Assembly: GCA_019828565.1 (NCBI GenBank)
Contig: JAHDYR010000022.1
Location: 154,885-218,884 of the forward strand
Source of the DNA: Carpediemonas membranifera
Taxonomy: Eukaryota; Fornicata
DNA: 64,000 bases
Direction of reading: 5' to 3'
Part shown: in pieces, positions 1 to 9,344 of the stretch
Layout: every line of letters begins with the position of its first letter
Numbering within the stretch: position 1 is the first letter of the stretch
The notes under the pieces: model-generated
Seen by the model: only the letters and a program-made list of their open reading frames with translations
Told to the model about the DNA's origin: nothing
Database searches by the model: none
Position numbers and translations under genes: made by a program

Positions 1-1
1 A

Positions 2-1687
2 TCCAAAGCGTTCCACCAGATCATAATCAACCAGGACTCGCGCAAGTATACCGCTTTTGTGGCTGGTGGGAAGAAATACCAGTATAAGCGGATGCCCTTT
101 GGGCTTCGTAATGCTCCCATCCACTGCCAGAAAGCCATGGAACACATTCTGGGTCAATCCCTTTATACTCAGTGTCTCGCTTACATAGATGACATTGTCG
201 TCTTTGGAGCGAATCGTGACGAGTTCCTGAAGAATCTGGAGGACGTGTTAGCTCGCATCCACGCGGCCGGTCTGAAGCTTAATCCTTCCAAGACGGTCAT
301 TGGAGCGACTTCCATCGACTATTTGGGCTGGCGAGTAGACAAGGACGGTAAGCGGATCTCCCCCGACCGTCTGGAGGCCATCCATGATCTCAAGGAGCCG
401 ACTAGTCTGACGGACGCCCGAGCCTTGCTCGGGTTCGCGAACTACTTTCGAGCACTCATTGAGCGTTACGTCGATATGACTGAACCCATCACCGAGCTCA
501 CCCGAGCCGCCGAAAAGTTCGTTTGGGGCGACCGACAACATGACGCGTTTGAGCAGATTAAGCGAGAGCTTCTACTGCAGCGCACGCTGGTCCACCCCTG
601 TCCCGACGAACATCTCCACATTTTTACGGACGCATCAGACTACGGCATTGGTGGCGTGCTGATGAACGCGGAGTTTAAGCCCATCGCGTTCTTCGCCAAG
701 ACGCTCACGCCCCAACAGCGCCGTTGGTCTACGATAGAGAAAGAGTGCTACGCTCTGTACTTCGGTACTACCAAGTTCAGACGCTATCTCGCTGGACGAG
801 ACTTCACAGCTCATCTAGATCACCGTAACTTGGTCTACATGGACCGTTCCTTGAATTCCAAGGTGATTAGATGGAGCCTCGCGCTGTCTGAGTACTCATT
901 CGACATCGTACACGTTCCAGGTTCCGACAACTCTGTAGCGGACACCCTGTCCCGCCTCGTTCACCTGGACGAGACCTCCGTCGAACCTTCCCCTCCACCC
1001 GAGGCGCATCGGGAATCCTTCCAAGAAGCACATGGCGGAGATTCTGGTCACCTTGGCCGTGATGCCACCTGCAAACGCATCATAGCCGCCGACAAGGGCT
1101 GGCCTGGCATGCGCCGGGACGTTACTGCCTGGATAAGACAGTGCCCTGTTTGCCAGTTGACACGCCTCAAGCTTTCACCGTTTCCCCAAGCGACCCATCC
1201 CATGACCGGCAGCCGACCCTTCGAAGTAGTGGAGGCCGACACCATTGGTCCCCTCTCACTGCCCGGGCAACACCGCTACGCGGTTGTGATTATCGACACG
1301 TTTACTAGACTCACCCAAGCCTACCCCACGAAGAGCACGGACGCTGTATCTGCACGTTCGGCTTTATCGACATGGATGAAACACTATGGCTCCCCGACAT
1401 GCTTGATTACCGATGGTGGCTCACAGTACCATAACAGAACCATCAGAGAATTTTGCCAAGACCACGGTATAAGACACGAGATCGGTACGCCTTATCATCC
1501 TGCGGGACAGGGTGCTGTTGAAAGAGCGAACAAAGAGGTGAAGAGACACCTGCGCGCCTGGATTCTCGAACATGACGACCCAAGGAGACCCACAGGAGAG
1601 GTGCCAAGCGAAAGACCATCCAATGCGCGAAGAAGACGTTGCTGCAGAAGCGCGCCAATGACGCCGAGAGCTCTGCTAAGTAAATAG
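2..1687 (+). pseudogene. Ty3/gypsy pol fragment (RT-RNase H-integrase), cut at both ends
   Basis: The open frame enters from the left edge. The reverse transcriptase has the MPFGLRNAP box and the YIDD catalytic motif. RNase H follows (FTDASDYGIGG, the HAE-type region, and DTLSR near its end), then an integrase with CPVC of the zinc-binding HHCC module and a DDE core (EADTIGPL, ITDGGSQY, YHPAGQGAVERAN). Gag, protease and the RT N-terminus lie outside the window. The integrase core stops near 1575. The last ~35 codons (to 1687) are basic and do not look like an integrase C-terminus, while another frame there reads a plausible protein tail ending at the TAA at 1681. No LTR is visible. The family is certain; the fragment is probably dead. 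A Tc1-like element is inserted about 30 bp downstream. Confidence 0.85.
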
Positions 1688-1716
1688 ACAGTTTAAGACT
1701 TCTTCCACCAAGCGTA

Positions 1717-1772
1717 TTGCTTTTTTCACCTTAAATCAACCACGAGCTTGTTTATTTTGAGTCCTGAATTAA
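1717..1772. repeat. Left terminal inverted repeat of the Tc1-like element
   Basis: Starts TTGCT and shares with the reverse complement of 3612-3675 the blocks TTCA, AAATCAACCAC (AAATCGACCAC at the right end) and CTGAATTAAG at matching distances. The repeat is imperfect, with gaps of a few bases. Confidence 0.75.
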
Positions 1773-1819
1773 GCAATCAAACACTGTGTTTTGAGTGCTG
1801 AAAACAGGTGAATTGAGCG

Positions 1820-2552
1820 ATGGACGATGAGGGAACGGATGTTACTATTAAGGTGAAGAAGTCTCGTAACAAGGTACTTTGCACGTTTATAGTGCAGATG
1901 AAGCAAGAGTGGACAGCTATGGAAGCCTTCGTGCGTGATATTCGCAACTTGGTCAGCGAAAAGGGGTATAACATTGCAGAGAGCGTTGCAAAGCAGAGAA
2001 TTCAGGTACGTTACAAGCTTCCCAATGATAAGGTCTTCTTAGAAGACATTACTATGGCTGCCTGGAGCAAGTTCACCAGATGCAGCAAGCCTGAGGCATA
2101 TGTGTGGACTGCTGACCCCAACAAGACCACAGCTTCATCTCAACCTGTCCACCAACCGCGAAACGCACTCGTCGGCCGAGAGGCTTTGCATGAAGCCCGC
2201 GAGATCCTTCGTGCTGCCAATCCTGGCCTGACCGAATCTCAGCTGATGGGTTGGGCTCACTCCCTGGCGTCAGGGAGTTGACGGAGTCACTGCCCTTGAT
2301 CCACCGGCTGGCGTTCAATACGAGCGGCCACAAGCGAGCCAAGAGCTTGCAGAGACACCTCAGCATCCTAGACGGCCTCCCAACTTCGACTTGGATGCGT
2401 ATGTCCTCGTTCCAGTCCCCTATGAGCGTGTAACTGAAGTCCGAGCACTACTGAGACGCGCCCAGACAACTCCAGCTCCGGTCAGTCGTCCCCCGCCGCC
2501 TATCATGCCCAACAGCCTCAACATTCCCGACTACGAGCACCAGGAAGACTGA
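1820..2552 (+). CDS. Accessory ORF of the Tc1-like element, frame change near 2255-2275
   Basis: Starts at ATG 1820 (MDDEGTDVTIKV). The first frame closes at 2281 (153 aa), but a coding-like frame continues from about 2260 (WRQGVDGVTALDPPAG) through a proline-rich tail to the TGA at 2550-2552, overlapping an AATAAA. The full product would be about 243 aa. I do not recognise a family. The first ~100 residues look like one compact alpha/beta domain and the rest is disordered and P-rich. The frame change could be a point indel, decay, sequencing error or recoding; no intron with a GTAAGT-like site is evident. It lies inside the terminal repeats, so it belongs to the transposon. Confidence 0.5.
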
Positions 2553-2561
2553 ATAAAGCGT

Positions 2562-3536
2562 TTATCTGAAGTGTATGTCCAGCTGCCCGTCGTGGTAGCC
2601 ATGGGAGCTGAAGAGGTGTGATTGACTGTTGGTCACTTCAGCGAAGAGCCTGCTCAGTGTGGATGCTGGAGCTTGAGCAAAAGCAGCTTGATCTCTCTGT
2701 ATGCGAGACTTGATGATGGAGAACATGACCTCTATGGGATTAAGGTGCGGACTGTATGGGGGCAGAAAGATCATCTTGGCGCCAATGTTGTCGATACATT
2801 GCTGCAACTGAGGAAAGTGGTGAATTGAGGCGTTGTCGAGCATTAAGATCGACCGTGGCCCAGGCCATGGATTCATTTTGTAATACACATTGGCGATAAA
2901 GGAGTCGTAGAATAGCTGCCTGTCGAATGTCCCTGGCGTTATTGTATGCCCTAGTATGCCGTCATGACCCAGCCATGCGCACACACTATACCTCTGGCCG
3001 CGGGAGAAAGGCAGAGTGACTTTGCATCTCTGGCCAACAGTGGCCCAGCCGCGAAGCCTAATCCCAGCACGAAGGTCTTTTGCCGTCTCGTCAGCAAATA
3101 TAAGCTGATCCTGACAGTGGTAAACGGCGTTGAGCTCGGCACTAAACCGGGCAAACTGCATGCTTGTTGCTTGTGTGGCTCGTCTTTCGAGGCTCTTCCG
3201 TGTCATGTTCAAGCTGAAGCGTAGTATGCGCCACACTGTGGCGGTGGAGATCTTTCGGTTGAACTTGTGAACGATCTTATCTCGAAGCTCGTCCAAATAG
3301 AAACAGGGATCTGATCTAATCAGCTCTGTAAGGTAAACAATGACTTCCATCGGTACTTGAGGCTTTCGCTTGTCTCTGTCAGTATGACGAACACTTCCTG
3401 TCTTTTCAGCTCGTGAAACCCATTGGCTGATAGTTGTATGGCTCTGAATGTGCATAACTAAGGCTATTTCTCGAAAGGACCATCCATATATGGTGGCTAG
3501 AAACACACAGCGCCACCTTAGGTCTTCAGAATACAT
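2562..3536 (-). CDS. Tc1/mariner-IS630-type DDE transposase (DD34E)
   Basis: 324 aa. Residues 1-55 form a helix-turn-helix of the paired type (FREIALVMHIQSHTTISQWV), followed by a second winged-helix-like part to about residue 110. The catalytic core has D in FADETAKD, D in LMLDNASIHH and E in PPYSPHLNPIE, with 34 residues between the second D and the E. It cuts and pastes the flanking element at TA sites. Start is ATG at 3536-3534, and the length is normal for the family. It appears intact. Confidence 0.92.
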   Translation of the reverse strand: MYSEDLRWRCVFLATIYGWSFREIALVMHIQSHTTISQWVSRAEKTGSVRHTDRDKRKPQVPMEVIVYLTELIRSDPCFYLDELRDKIVHKFNRKISTATVWRILRFSLNMTRKSLERRATQATSMQFARFSAELNAVYHCQDQLIFADETAKDLRAGIRLRGWATVGQRCKVTLPFSRGQRYSVCAWLGHDGILGHTITPGTFDRQLFYDSFIANVYYKMNPWPGPRSILMLDNASIHHFPQLQQCIDNIGAKMIFLPPYSPHLNPIEVMFSIIKSRIQRDQAAFAQAPASTLSRLFAEVTNSQSHLFSSHGYHDGQLDIHFR

Positions 3537-3559
3537 TGCGCAAAGCTGACTTTTGAGCG

Positions 3560-3597
3560 AAAATCAACCGAATTAAGCGCTTAAAACGGTTGATTTT
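3560..3597. repeat. Subterminal perfect inverted repeat in the Tc1-like element
   Basis: Arms AAAATCAACCG (3560-3570) and CGGTTGATTTT (3587-3597) flank a TTAAGCGCTTAA-type centre. The arm repeats the AAATCAACC block of the terminal repeats, which suggests extra transposase-binding sites just upstream of the transposase start. Confidence 0.7.
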
Positions 3598-3611
3598 AGC
3601 TAAAAATTCAT

Positions 3612-3675
3612 CTGTTTTTACTTAATTCAGCTCATAAAAATCTGAACAGTGGTCGATTTTCCCTGAATTTAGCAA
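3612..3675. repeat. Right terminal inverted repeat of the Tc1-like element
   Basis: Ends AGCAA directly before the TA duplication. It carries CTTAATTCAG and GTGGTCGATTTT, the complements of blocks in the left end. Confidence 0.75.
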
Positions 3676-3698
3676 TAGCTCTCATTATTATTTATCAT

Positions 3699-5015
3699 TC
3701 AAAGTTGCTGTCCAGTGACTTGCAGGCTGTCCTCAATAAGCCTCTTGTTCAACTTCCGTTCGATCTCACCCATCTGAGCCTCACGGCGGTCACTCTGCTG
3801 GGAGACAATCTGATCCTGCAGCTGACGGCGATACTGAAGCTTCTTCTCCTTGATGGAGTTCATCCGACGCTCCTTGTCAGCCTTGAAAGCCACGTACTCC
3901 TGCTCCAACCGGTACAGTTCCTGTTCCTTCTCCCGCTTCGCCCTGGCCTTCTCCTCAGCATGGGCCTTAAGCTGCGCCTCAAGAGCCGACTGTGTTTCTA
4001 CGTTGAGGCTCTTGTGGTAGGACCCCAGCTGGCCAAGAACAGAAGGGCCTTCGACAACCTTCTCCACGAACTTGTGCTTCTCATCGTCAAGTTGCTGAAC
4101 CATTGTCTGGACAGCATCCAGGTCCTTCTGCCGGGCCTGCTCCTTGTGTTGCTTCATAGCCTTGAGGGCCGCCTCGCGAGCTGCCATGCGAGAGTCCTCC
4201 TCGGCGATGAGACGCTGCTCCTCGTCGCCCTCGGCAATGCGGGAGGCATGGGCGACAATGGGCGAGTGGGGAACGCCGGTGCTGATCTCGGCGAGCTGGG
4301 CCTCACGGAGACGGCGCTGCCTCTCGAGCTTGGCCTCCCGTTCCTGGCGCTGGGAGTCCTCAAACTCGGCGGTGATCCGGTCAAGCTCGTCAGACTCGCG
4401 GGCAATACGCTCCTCCATGGCCTTGAGCCTCTCCTGCCGCCGCTTCTCGATCTCCGCGGCGTTGTGGGCCGCAGTCTCCTTCACGGTGCGGTGCTTCTCC
4501 TCGCGGAGGCGGTCCTCGCGGCCAAGGGCTGAAAGAACGCTGTTCTCGTCAATACCGCCCTCCGGCTCGGCATGGGCGGGGTTATGCTTGTGCTTCACCT
4601 GCTCGTCGAGGTCCCGACGCATCTGCTCCTGGCGTTCACGGACGGCACGCTTACGGGCCTCCTGCTCCTCGAGGAACTTCTTATTCTGGGCCTCGTAGAT
4701 CACCTGCCACTCATCCACGGCGGGGGCGCGGGGCTCCTCCTGCCCGGGGCGGTGCACCTCAAGAGGGGGGTGGGCGGTGGTTGTGGGCTTGCTGGTGGCG
4801 GCTGCAGGCTTCTGGATACCGCGCGCAGATGAAGGATTGCTGCGGGGAGCAGGTTCAACATTCTGGCCAGTCAGTTCCGCGATTTTGGCGGCGATGACTG
4901 CACGCTGCTTAGGATCCTTCGTTTGCTGCAGCTTTTGCTCAAGCTTGGAAACAAAGTCATCGCGCTTCTTGGGATTCTGGGCAATTCGCTTCGTAGCACT
5001 GTGCCTGCTGTTCAT
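3699..5015 (-). CDS. Long coiled-coil protein, possibly cytoskeletal or ciliary
   Basis: 438 aa from ATG 5015 (MNSRHSATKRIAQNPKK); the frame is open a little further upstream but without an ATG. Residues 1-60 are basic, 60-115 proline/alanine-rich and probably disordered. About 125-435 is nearly continuous charged coiled coil rich in E, K, R and Q. The C-terminal block YRRQLQDQIVSQQSDRREAQ resembles the repeats of axonemal or basal-body coiled-coil proteins, but that is only a resemblance. Divergently arranged with nothing; its 3' end lies 22 bp from the Tc1-like element. A 275-aa frame on the other strand is the shadow of the heptad repeats. Confidence 0.75.
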   Translation of the reverse strand: MNSRHSATKRIAQNPKKRDDFVSKLEQKLQQTKDPKQRAVIAAKIAELTGQNVEPAPRSNPSSARGIQKPAAATSKPTTTAHPPLEVHRPGQEEPRAPAVDEWQVIYEAQNKKFLEEQEARKRAVRERQEQMRRDLDEQVKHKHNPAHAEPEGGIDENSVLSALGREDRLREEKHRTVKETAAHNAAEIEKRRQERLKAMEERIARESDELDRITAEFEDSQRQEREAKLERQRRLREAQLAEISTGVPHSPIVAHASRIAEGDEEQRLIAEEDSRMAAREAALKAMKQHKEQARQKDLDAVQTMVQQLDDEKHKFVEKVVEGPSVLGQLGSYHKSLNVETQSALEAQLKAHAEEKARAKREKEQELYRLEQEYVAFKADKERRMNSIKEKKLQYRRQLQDQIVSQQSDRREAQMGEIERKLNKRLIEDSLQVTGQQL

Positions 5016-5357
5016 TTGTTCAGAATTTGGTCTTGTTCTTTTTTCTTGCACACAACCGCCCCCGCTTCATTTCTGGCATGTCAGGCGACTTCCTGAAAGA
5101 GATCGCACAACGCGGCCTCCACATCCCACTACCAGCTGCTTTCGCCGAGTCGCTGGGTCATTCACCTGTTCGACCATGAACATGATCCGCCCTTTCTTAG
5201 GATGACGTGGAATATACAGAGCAACTAAGGGATAACAGACCCCAGTGGTGTACCTCCTCGTGAGCCGTGATCTGAGTAAAGACAGTAGACAAGAATCGCT
5301 TGCTATATTTACTTGGCACGTGTCTAGATAACAGATAAACGGCATAAATGCCACCAC

Positions 5358-6944
5358 TCACCTCAACCCACCCCTACTCCGGGGCTGGGGCGGTCTCCTT
5401 TGGACAGCAGCCAGGTTCTCCCTCCCAACATCAGCCCGAAGCCCAGCGGGCCTCACCATCGGCCTAAAGCCCCCAACACGGGACCGACTGGTCCTGTGAC
5501 TGGCAAGGTCACTCGCCCTAGGGTCCATGGGCGGCCGGTAAAAGTGTGTGGGCGACTGTCGGTGGTCAGGCGACCTGACCGCGGCTCTCTGACCGACGGG
5601 CTGGTATTCGGGCTGGATACGGTCGAACTGGGCCTTATTCTGAGGCATGGCCTGGGGTCTGACGAGTCCCCCGCCGATAGACGGCAGGGCTGGGGTGTGT
5701 GACCGACCCGCCCTGCTCTGCGTGGGTCTAGGGTGCATGTTATGGATCGAATAAGCCTCATTCGCCCTAGTGGTAAACCCGCTGGTAGTCGGCTTCTCGT
5801 CTGACACTACCGGTTTCCGTCCAGCCCTGCTCAGGGACGGTGTGGCTCTGGATGCTTGTGTGGCGGGCGGCTGGTGGTGTCTCGCCCTCTCCCTGTCATG
5901 AACCAAGAACCGATCCAGTCGCCGGTCGAGCTCGTCGTGTTGACTCAGCCCGGCGTGTGTCTTGGTTCGTACTGGTGGTTCATCGTGGTCTCCCAGAGGA
6001 GCGAGCCCGTGTCTTCTCCGGGTAGGGGTGGTGGATCTTCTCACGTCGTGTTGGTGTCTTACGTCGTCGAAGAACGGGTGCTGGAGACACTCCGCGGCTG
6101 TGGGTCTGTCGGCCGGGTCTAGGGAGAGCATCGGCTTGAGGATCCCCATGATGTCTTCCCCTCTCTGCTGTTGGGCCCAGTACTTCCGCTCGAGCCGCTC
6201 AGAGGGCTGGTCGACGTCTGGAAACTTGAGGCCGACGAACCGCGGGTTTCTGAGGAATGATTCTGTCTGGCGCCGAGTCAGTGGACCGAGGGCGCGTTGG
6301 ATGATAAACAGCTGGTCAATTTCACTCTCACCGGGGAACATCGGCTGGCCGTCTAGTAGCTCACCGAATATACACCCCGCTGCCCACACATCGACGCTTG
6401 TATCGTAGTCGGTGCTGTTGAGGAGGAGCTCGGGTGACCGGTACCACCGTGTCGCCACATAGTCGGTGTACTTGGGTGCTCGGCCCACTGTAACGTTCCT
6501 GGCGAACCCGAAGTCGCATAGTTTGAGCTGGTTGTCGCCAGTGATAAGCAGGTTCTCGGGTTTGATGTCGCGGTGGATGACGTCCTGCGAATGGCAGTAG
6601 TCGATGGCGAGCAGGAGCTGGTAGATGTACGTCTTCACCATGGAGATCTTCAGCCCAGTCGGGTTGGCTTCCAGGACTTCTAGGAGGTTCCTATCGCAGA
6701 ACTCAAAGACTAGATAGAGTTTCTTCTGACGACGGAAGGCTTCTTTCAGCGCTACAATGTTGGGATGCTTCAGCATTCGGAGTATCTTAACCTCTCTCAG
6801 CGTGGTTTTCCTCACAGCCGGATCGTCCTCGCTTTCTTTGAACTTCTTGACGGCTACGATCTCCCCGGTCTGTTTGTGCCGGCATTTCAGCACCACGCCA
6901 TAGGCACCCTCACCAGAGATGCTTAAGACAGTATACTTGTTCAT
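5358..6944 (-). CDS. CDKL-family serine/threonine protein kinase
   Basis: 528 aa. The kinase domain spans about residues 4-290: glycine loop [14 protein letters not shown] lysine, [10 protein letters not shown] catalytic loop, DFGFAR, and an activation segment with a T-x-Y motif ([15 protein letters not shown]), as in CDKL and MAP-type kinases. The KKF-x-ESEDD stretch before the C-helix and the whole lobe order match CDKL1-5, known in other eukaryotes for roles at cilia and microtubules. Residues ~300-528 are a basic, proline/arginine-rich disordered tail. All catalytic residues are present. ATG at 6944. The neighbour downstream is the coiled-coil gene on the same strand, 340 bp away. Confidence 0.92.
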   Translation of the reverse strand: MNKYTVLSISGEGAYGVVLKCRHKQTGEIVAVKKFKESEDDPAVRKTTLREVKILRMLKHPNIVALKEAFRRQKKLYLVFEFCDRNLLEVLEANPTGLKISMVKTYIYQLLLAIDYCHSQDVIHRDIKPENLLITGDNQLKLCDFGFARNVTVGRAPKYTDYVATRWYRSPELLLNSTDYDTSVDVWAAGCIFGELLDGQPMFPGESEIDQLFIIQRALGPLTRRQTESFLRNPRFVGLKFPDVDQPSERLERKYWAQQQRGEDIMGILKPMLSLDPADRPTAAECLQHPFFDDVRHQHDVRRSTTPTRRRHGLAPLGDHDEPPVRTKTHAGLSQHDELDRRLDRFLVHDRERARHHQPPATQASRATPSLSRAGRKPVVSDEKPTTSGFTTRANEAYSIHNMHPRPTQSRAGRSHTPALPSIGGGLVRPQAMPQNKAQFDRIQPEYQPVGQRAAVRSPDHRQSPTHFYRPPMDPRASDLASHRTSRSRVGGFRPMVRPAGLRADVGRENLAAVQRRPPQPRSRGGLR

Positions 6945-7294
6945 GTAGCCTCGCTACGAGGAAGTTAATCGAAGGCGTTCCGTGGTGTTTTACGATTTAC
7001 GGAATTTTCAGCCGCATAAACCATAAATATCTGATGACTTGAGTCGCTAGACCATATTTTGCCCCGTAATCACCGGTCGATCGGCTTTTCCGGGGATAAT
7101 TCCGGCCACGCTTGCCTGAAGGGTGATGAAGGGTGATGGCTCGCGCCGTTCAAATATTAGCGGCATACTATCCACTTGACTCTACTGAATCACGAGCTAT
7201 CCAGCCCTAATAAACCGCTAGTCTGCCCAGGAAGACGGAATTTTGGAATGTGCAGTTTATTGCCGAACGACTGCTTCATTGCAAGATTATATTG
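6945..7294. other. Divergent intergenic region between kinase and coiled-coil gene
   Basis: About 350 bp with no ORF of note. It must carry the promoters of both flanking genes. I see no TATA-like pair, repeat or RNA gene I can defend. Confidence 0.4.
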
Positions 7295-9289
7295 ATGAGG
7301 GGAACGCTATGCGATGCAATTCCACCGCATCTAGAGGTAGAGAATGATCTCTGTGACTTCCTGTCCTTTGTTTCGCTCAAGAACCCTTCCAAGTTCAACT
7401 ATGGCATCCCGATCCATTCCCTCTACGTACACGTTACTATGCACGCCAAGAAGTGGGCGCAGAAGTCTTTTATAGCGTTTCAAGTGCTCATTGGCGACAA
7501 TCTTCACAACAGCGCTGCAGCTGCGCTCTCTGCTGTGTTCCTCCCCGCCGCTCTCCGCCCACTTAACCTCAGGAACTCGGCTCTGACCAACCCCCTCTAC
7601 ATGTCCGAACTCTACAAGTTCCTATGCACCGTCAAGCCCCAGGAGCGGTGTCCGGTGTGCCACCTCTTGTCGGATGCTTCCCAGCTCATCGATAACAGAC
7701 TCTTCCAGGGCTTGGTCGACGCCAAGCTCGTTAGTGCCATACAGGCACCGAAGATACGGGACTACCTTGCTGAGTACGACCGTACATCGCTCGTTGACGT
7801 CCTCGTTGCAGTAGGGTCGATGGTTCCCATGACTGCGGAGATTTGCGACAATCTAGAGATCCAGTACATATCTTACTTCGGAGATACGGTAGATACAACG
7901 AGCAATGACTCTCTGAAGGCATACATCGACCAATCGATTGTCACCATCCAGCTTGAGGCGGCCAAGAGGCTCAACAACGTCATCCACCAGTATTCATCTC
8001 GGATCAAGGAGGAGTGTTCAGCAGAGATCAAGGGAGAGGTTGCCAAGGAGGTCTCCGCCGCTGTAATGCCCCAGCTGCGGGTGATGAAGAGGAATACGCC
8101 CCCCACGACCTCCGTCATCAAGGCACAGGTCGACTGCGAGCAGGCTGAGGTCAAACAGGCGTTGATACTGCTCAGAGACGCGTCCAACGTCCTCTCATCC
8201 CGCATCGACGGGCTGCAGGACAACATTGGGTCTCTGGAGAAACGGATGCCCAACGTACAGTATCTGAGGCGGCTTGAAGGGCGCATAGCTGCGCTGGAGC
8301 TCGGTGACGGCTACCCTCAGAGAGGCAGGTCCGGTGTGACACTCAGTGCACTTGCAGGATTTGACCGCACGGTCGAGTTGTCCGAACCCTCCGAGGATGA
8401 CAACGCCCTGACTGAGATGACCGGTCGGGTTGACTCTGTAGAATCTGACATCAAGCAGCTGAGAGACACAGCCCAGTCCCTGCAGCAGCAGGTGGGGGCC
8501 ATGTCCGCTGCTCTCGAGGGGGTGGCCCGGGCGCAGTCGGACCTGGAGGCCGTGACGACTCGCAGACCCGCCCCGCCCCCGCCCGTGGCGCCAAAGCCGA
8601 GCCTGCCCGACCCAGCGATCACCGACCTCAGGGCGAGGATGGATCAGATCACTGCTGAGCTGGAGGCGGTGAAGGTGAGTGCCAGTAAGGCATGCAGCCC
8701 AGCCACCCACACCGAGGGCCTCCCAATGAGTGTAACCCGGACTACCAGTGAAGCCGCACTCAACACAGGTCTGGTCGAGCCCACTGAGGATGAGGCACGG
8801 CTGCAGGCAGAGGCTGATATGCCTATCGAGTTCGCATCATTTACAACCCGACGGTCAGGTCGGACAGACCCCCATGTAGCTCGACTGGAGAGGAACATGG
8901 CGGTGTGGGCCAACCGGGTGGAGAGAGAGATGCTGATGTTTGCGGAGGGTGTCAAGTCACAGCTGAAGACGATGAAGTATGCCCCAAGGTCACCGGTGCC
9001 GCAGCGAACAGCCTCGCCCCGCCCAGCCTCACCGGTCCGTGTGATCAGAGCTAGAAACATGGTACCAGATGACAAGACAGAGGAGAGGCTTCGGGCTCTG
9101 ATCCAAGACGAGGTCAAGGCGATGAGAGCAAGAATCGAGGGCGAACGGAGGGACCTGCAGCATCGTATTGATGAGAGAATCGGAGAGGTGTCGACTGAGG
9201 TGCGGGGGGTCATTGGCCAGCTGGCGACCACGGCCCAATTGTACTATAATGTGCCCAGAGACGGGTGTAGTCCTGTAAACCAGCGTTGA
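7295..9289 (+). CDS. Large protein with N-terminal helical domain and C-terminal coiled coils, unknown function
   Basis: 664 aa from ATG 7295 (MRGTLCDAIPPHLEV); the frame extends 15 codons upstream with no ATG. Residues 1-190 look globular and mostly helical, with a lone CPVC around residue 122. Residues ~205-480 and 590-650 are long heptad-repeat regions (for example LRDTAQSLQQQVGAMSAALE) split by proline-rich linkers (RPAPPPPVAPKPSLPD). The order, a globular head, long rod and disordered hinges, suggests a cytoskeletal or tethering protein. I recognise no family. Its 3' end is 55 bp from the end of the convergent STAND gene. Confidence 0.75.
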   Translation: MRGTLCDAIPPHLEVENDLCDFLSFVSLKNPSKFNYGIPIHSLYVHVTMHAKKWAQKSFIAFQVLIGDNLHNSAAAALSAVFLPAALRPLNLRNSALTNPLYMSELYKFLCTVKPQERCPVCHLLSDASQLIDNRLFQGLVDAKLVSAIQAPKIRDYLAEYDRTSLVDVLVAVGSMVPMTAEICDNLEIQYISYFGDTVDTTSNDSLKAYIDQSIVTIQLEAAKRLNNVIHQYSSRIKEECSAEIKGEVAKEVSAAVMPQLRVMKRNTPPTTSVIKAQVDCEQAEVKQALILLRDASNVLSSRIDGLQDNIGSLEKRMPNVQYLRRLEGRIAALELGDGYPQRGRSGVTLSALAGFDRTVELSEPSEDDNALTEMTGRVDSVESDIKQLRDTAQSLQQQVGAMSAALEGVARAQSDLEAVTTRRPAPPPPVAPKPSLPDPAITDLRARMDQITAELEAVKVSASKACSPATHTEGLPMSVTRTTSEAALNTGLVEPTEDEARLQAEADMPIEFASFTTRRSGRTDPHVARLERNMAVWANRVEREMLMFAEGVKSQLKTMKYAPRSPVPQRTASPRPASPVRVIRARNMVPDDKTEERLRALIQDEVKAMRARIEGERRDLQHRIDERIGEVSTEVRGVIGQLATTAQLYYNVPRDGCSPVNQR

Positions 9290-9344
9290 TGTTTATTAAA
9301 GGTCATGCCGCTGATTTGATGCTGTGATAAAAATACCACTTCGC

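Larger units (their letters stand above)
1717..3675. mobile_element. Tc1/mariner-IS630-like DNA transposon with two convergent genes
   Basis: The element is 1959 bp and is flanked by the TA dinucleotide on both sides (1715-1716 and 3676-3677), the target duplication expected for this superfamily. Both ends start TTGCT when read inward and the match continues imperfectly for about 55 bp. It encodes a DD34E transposase on the minus strand and a second unrelated ORF on the plus strand, end to end with about 10 bp between the stops. Intact termini and an uninterrupted transposase suggest fairly recent activity. Confidence 0.85.

Noticed and set aside
3705-4532. 275-codon leucine-rich frame on the plus strand opposite the coiled-coil gene
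   Set aside because: It is the complement of a heptad-repeat gene (Glu/Lys codons read as Leu/Phe); no domain, and the minus-strand gene is clearly real.
4144-4698. Ser/Arg-rich 184-codon frame
   Set aside because: Shadow of the coiled-coil gene on the opposite strand.
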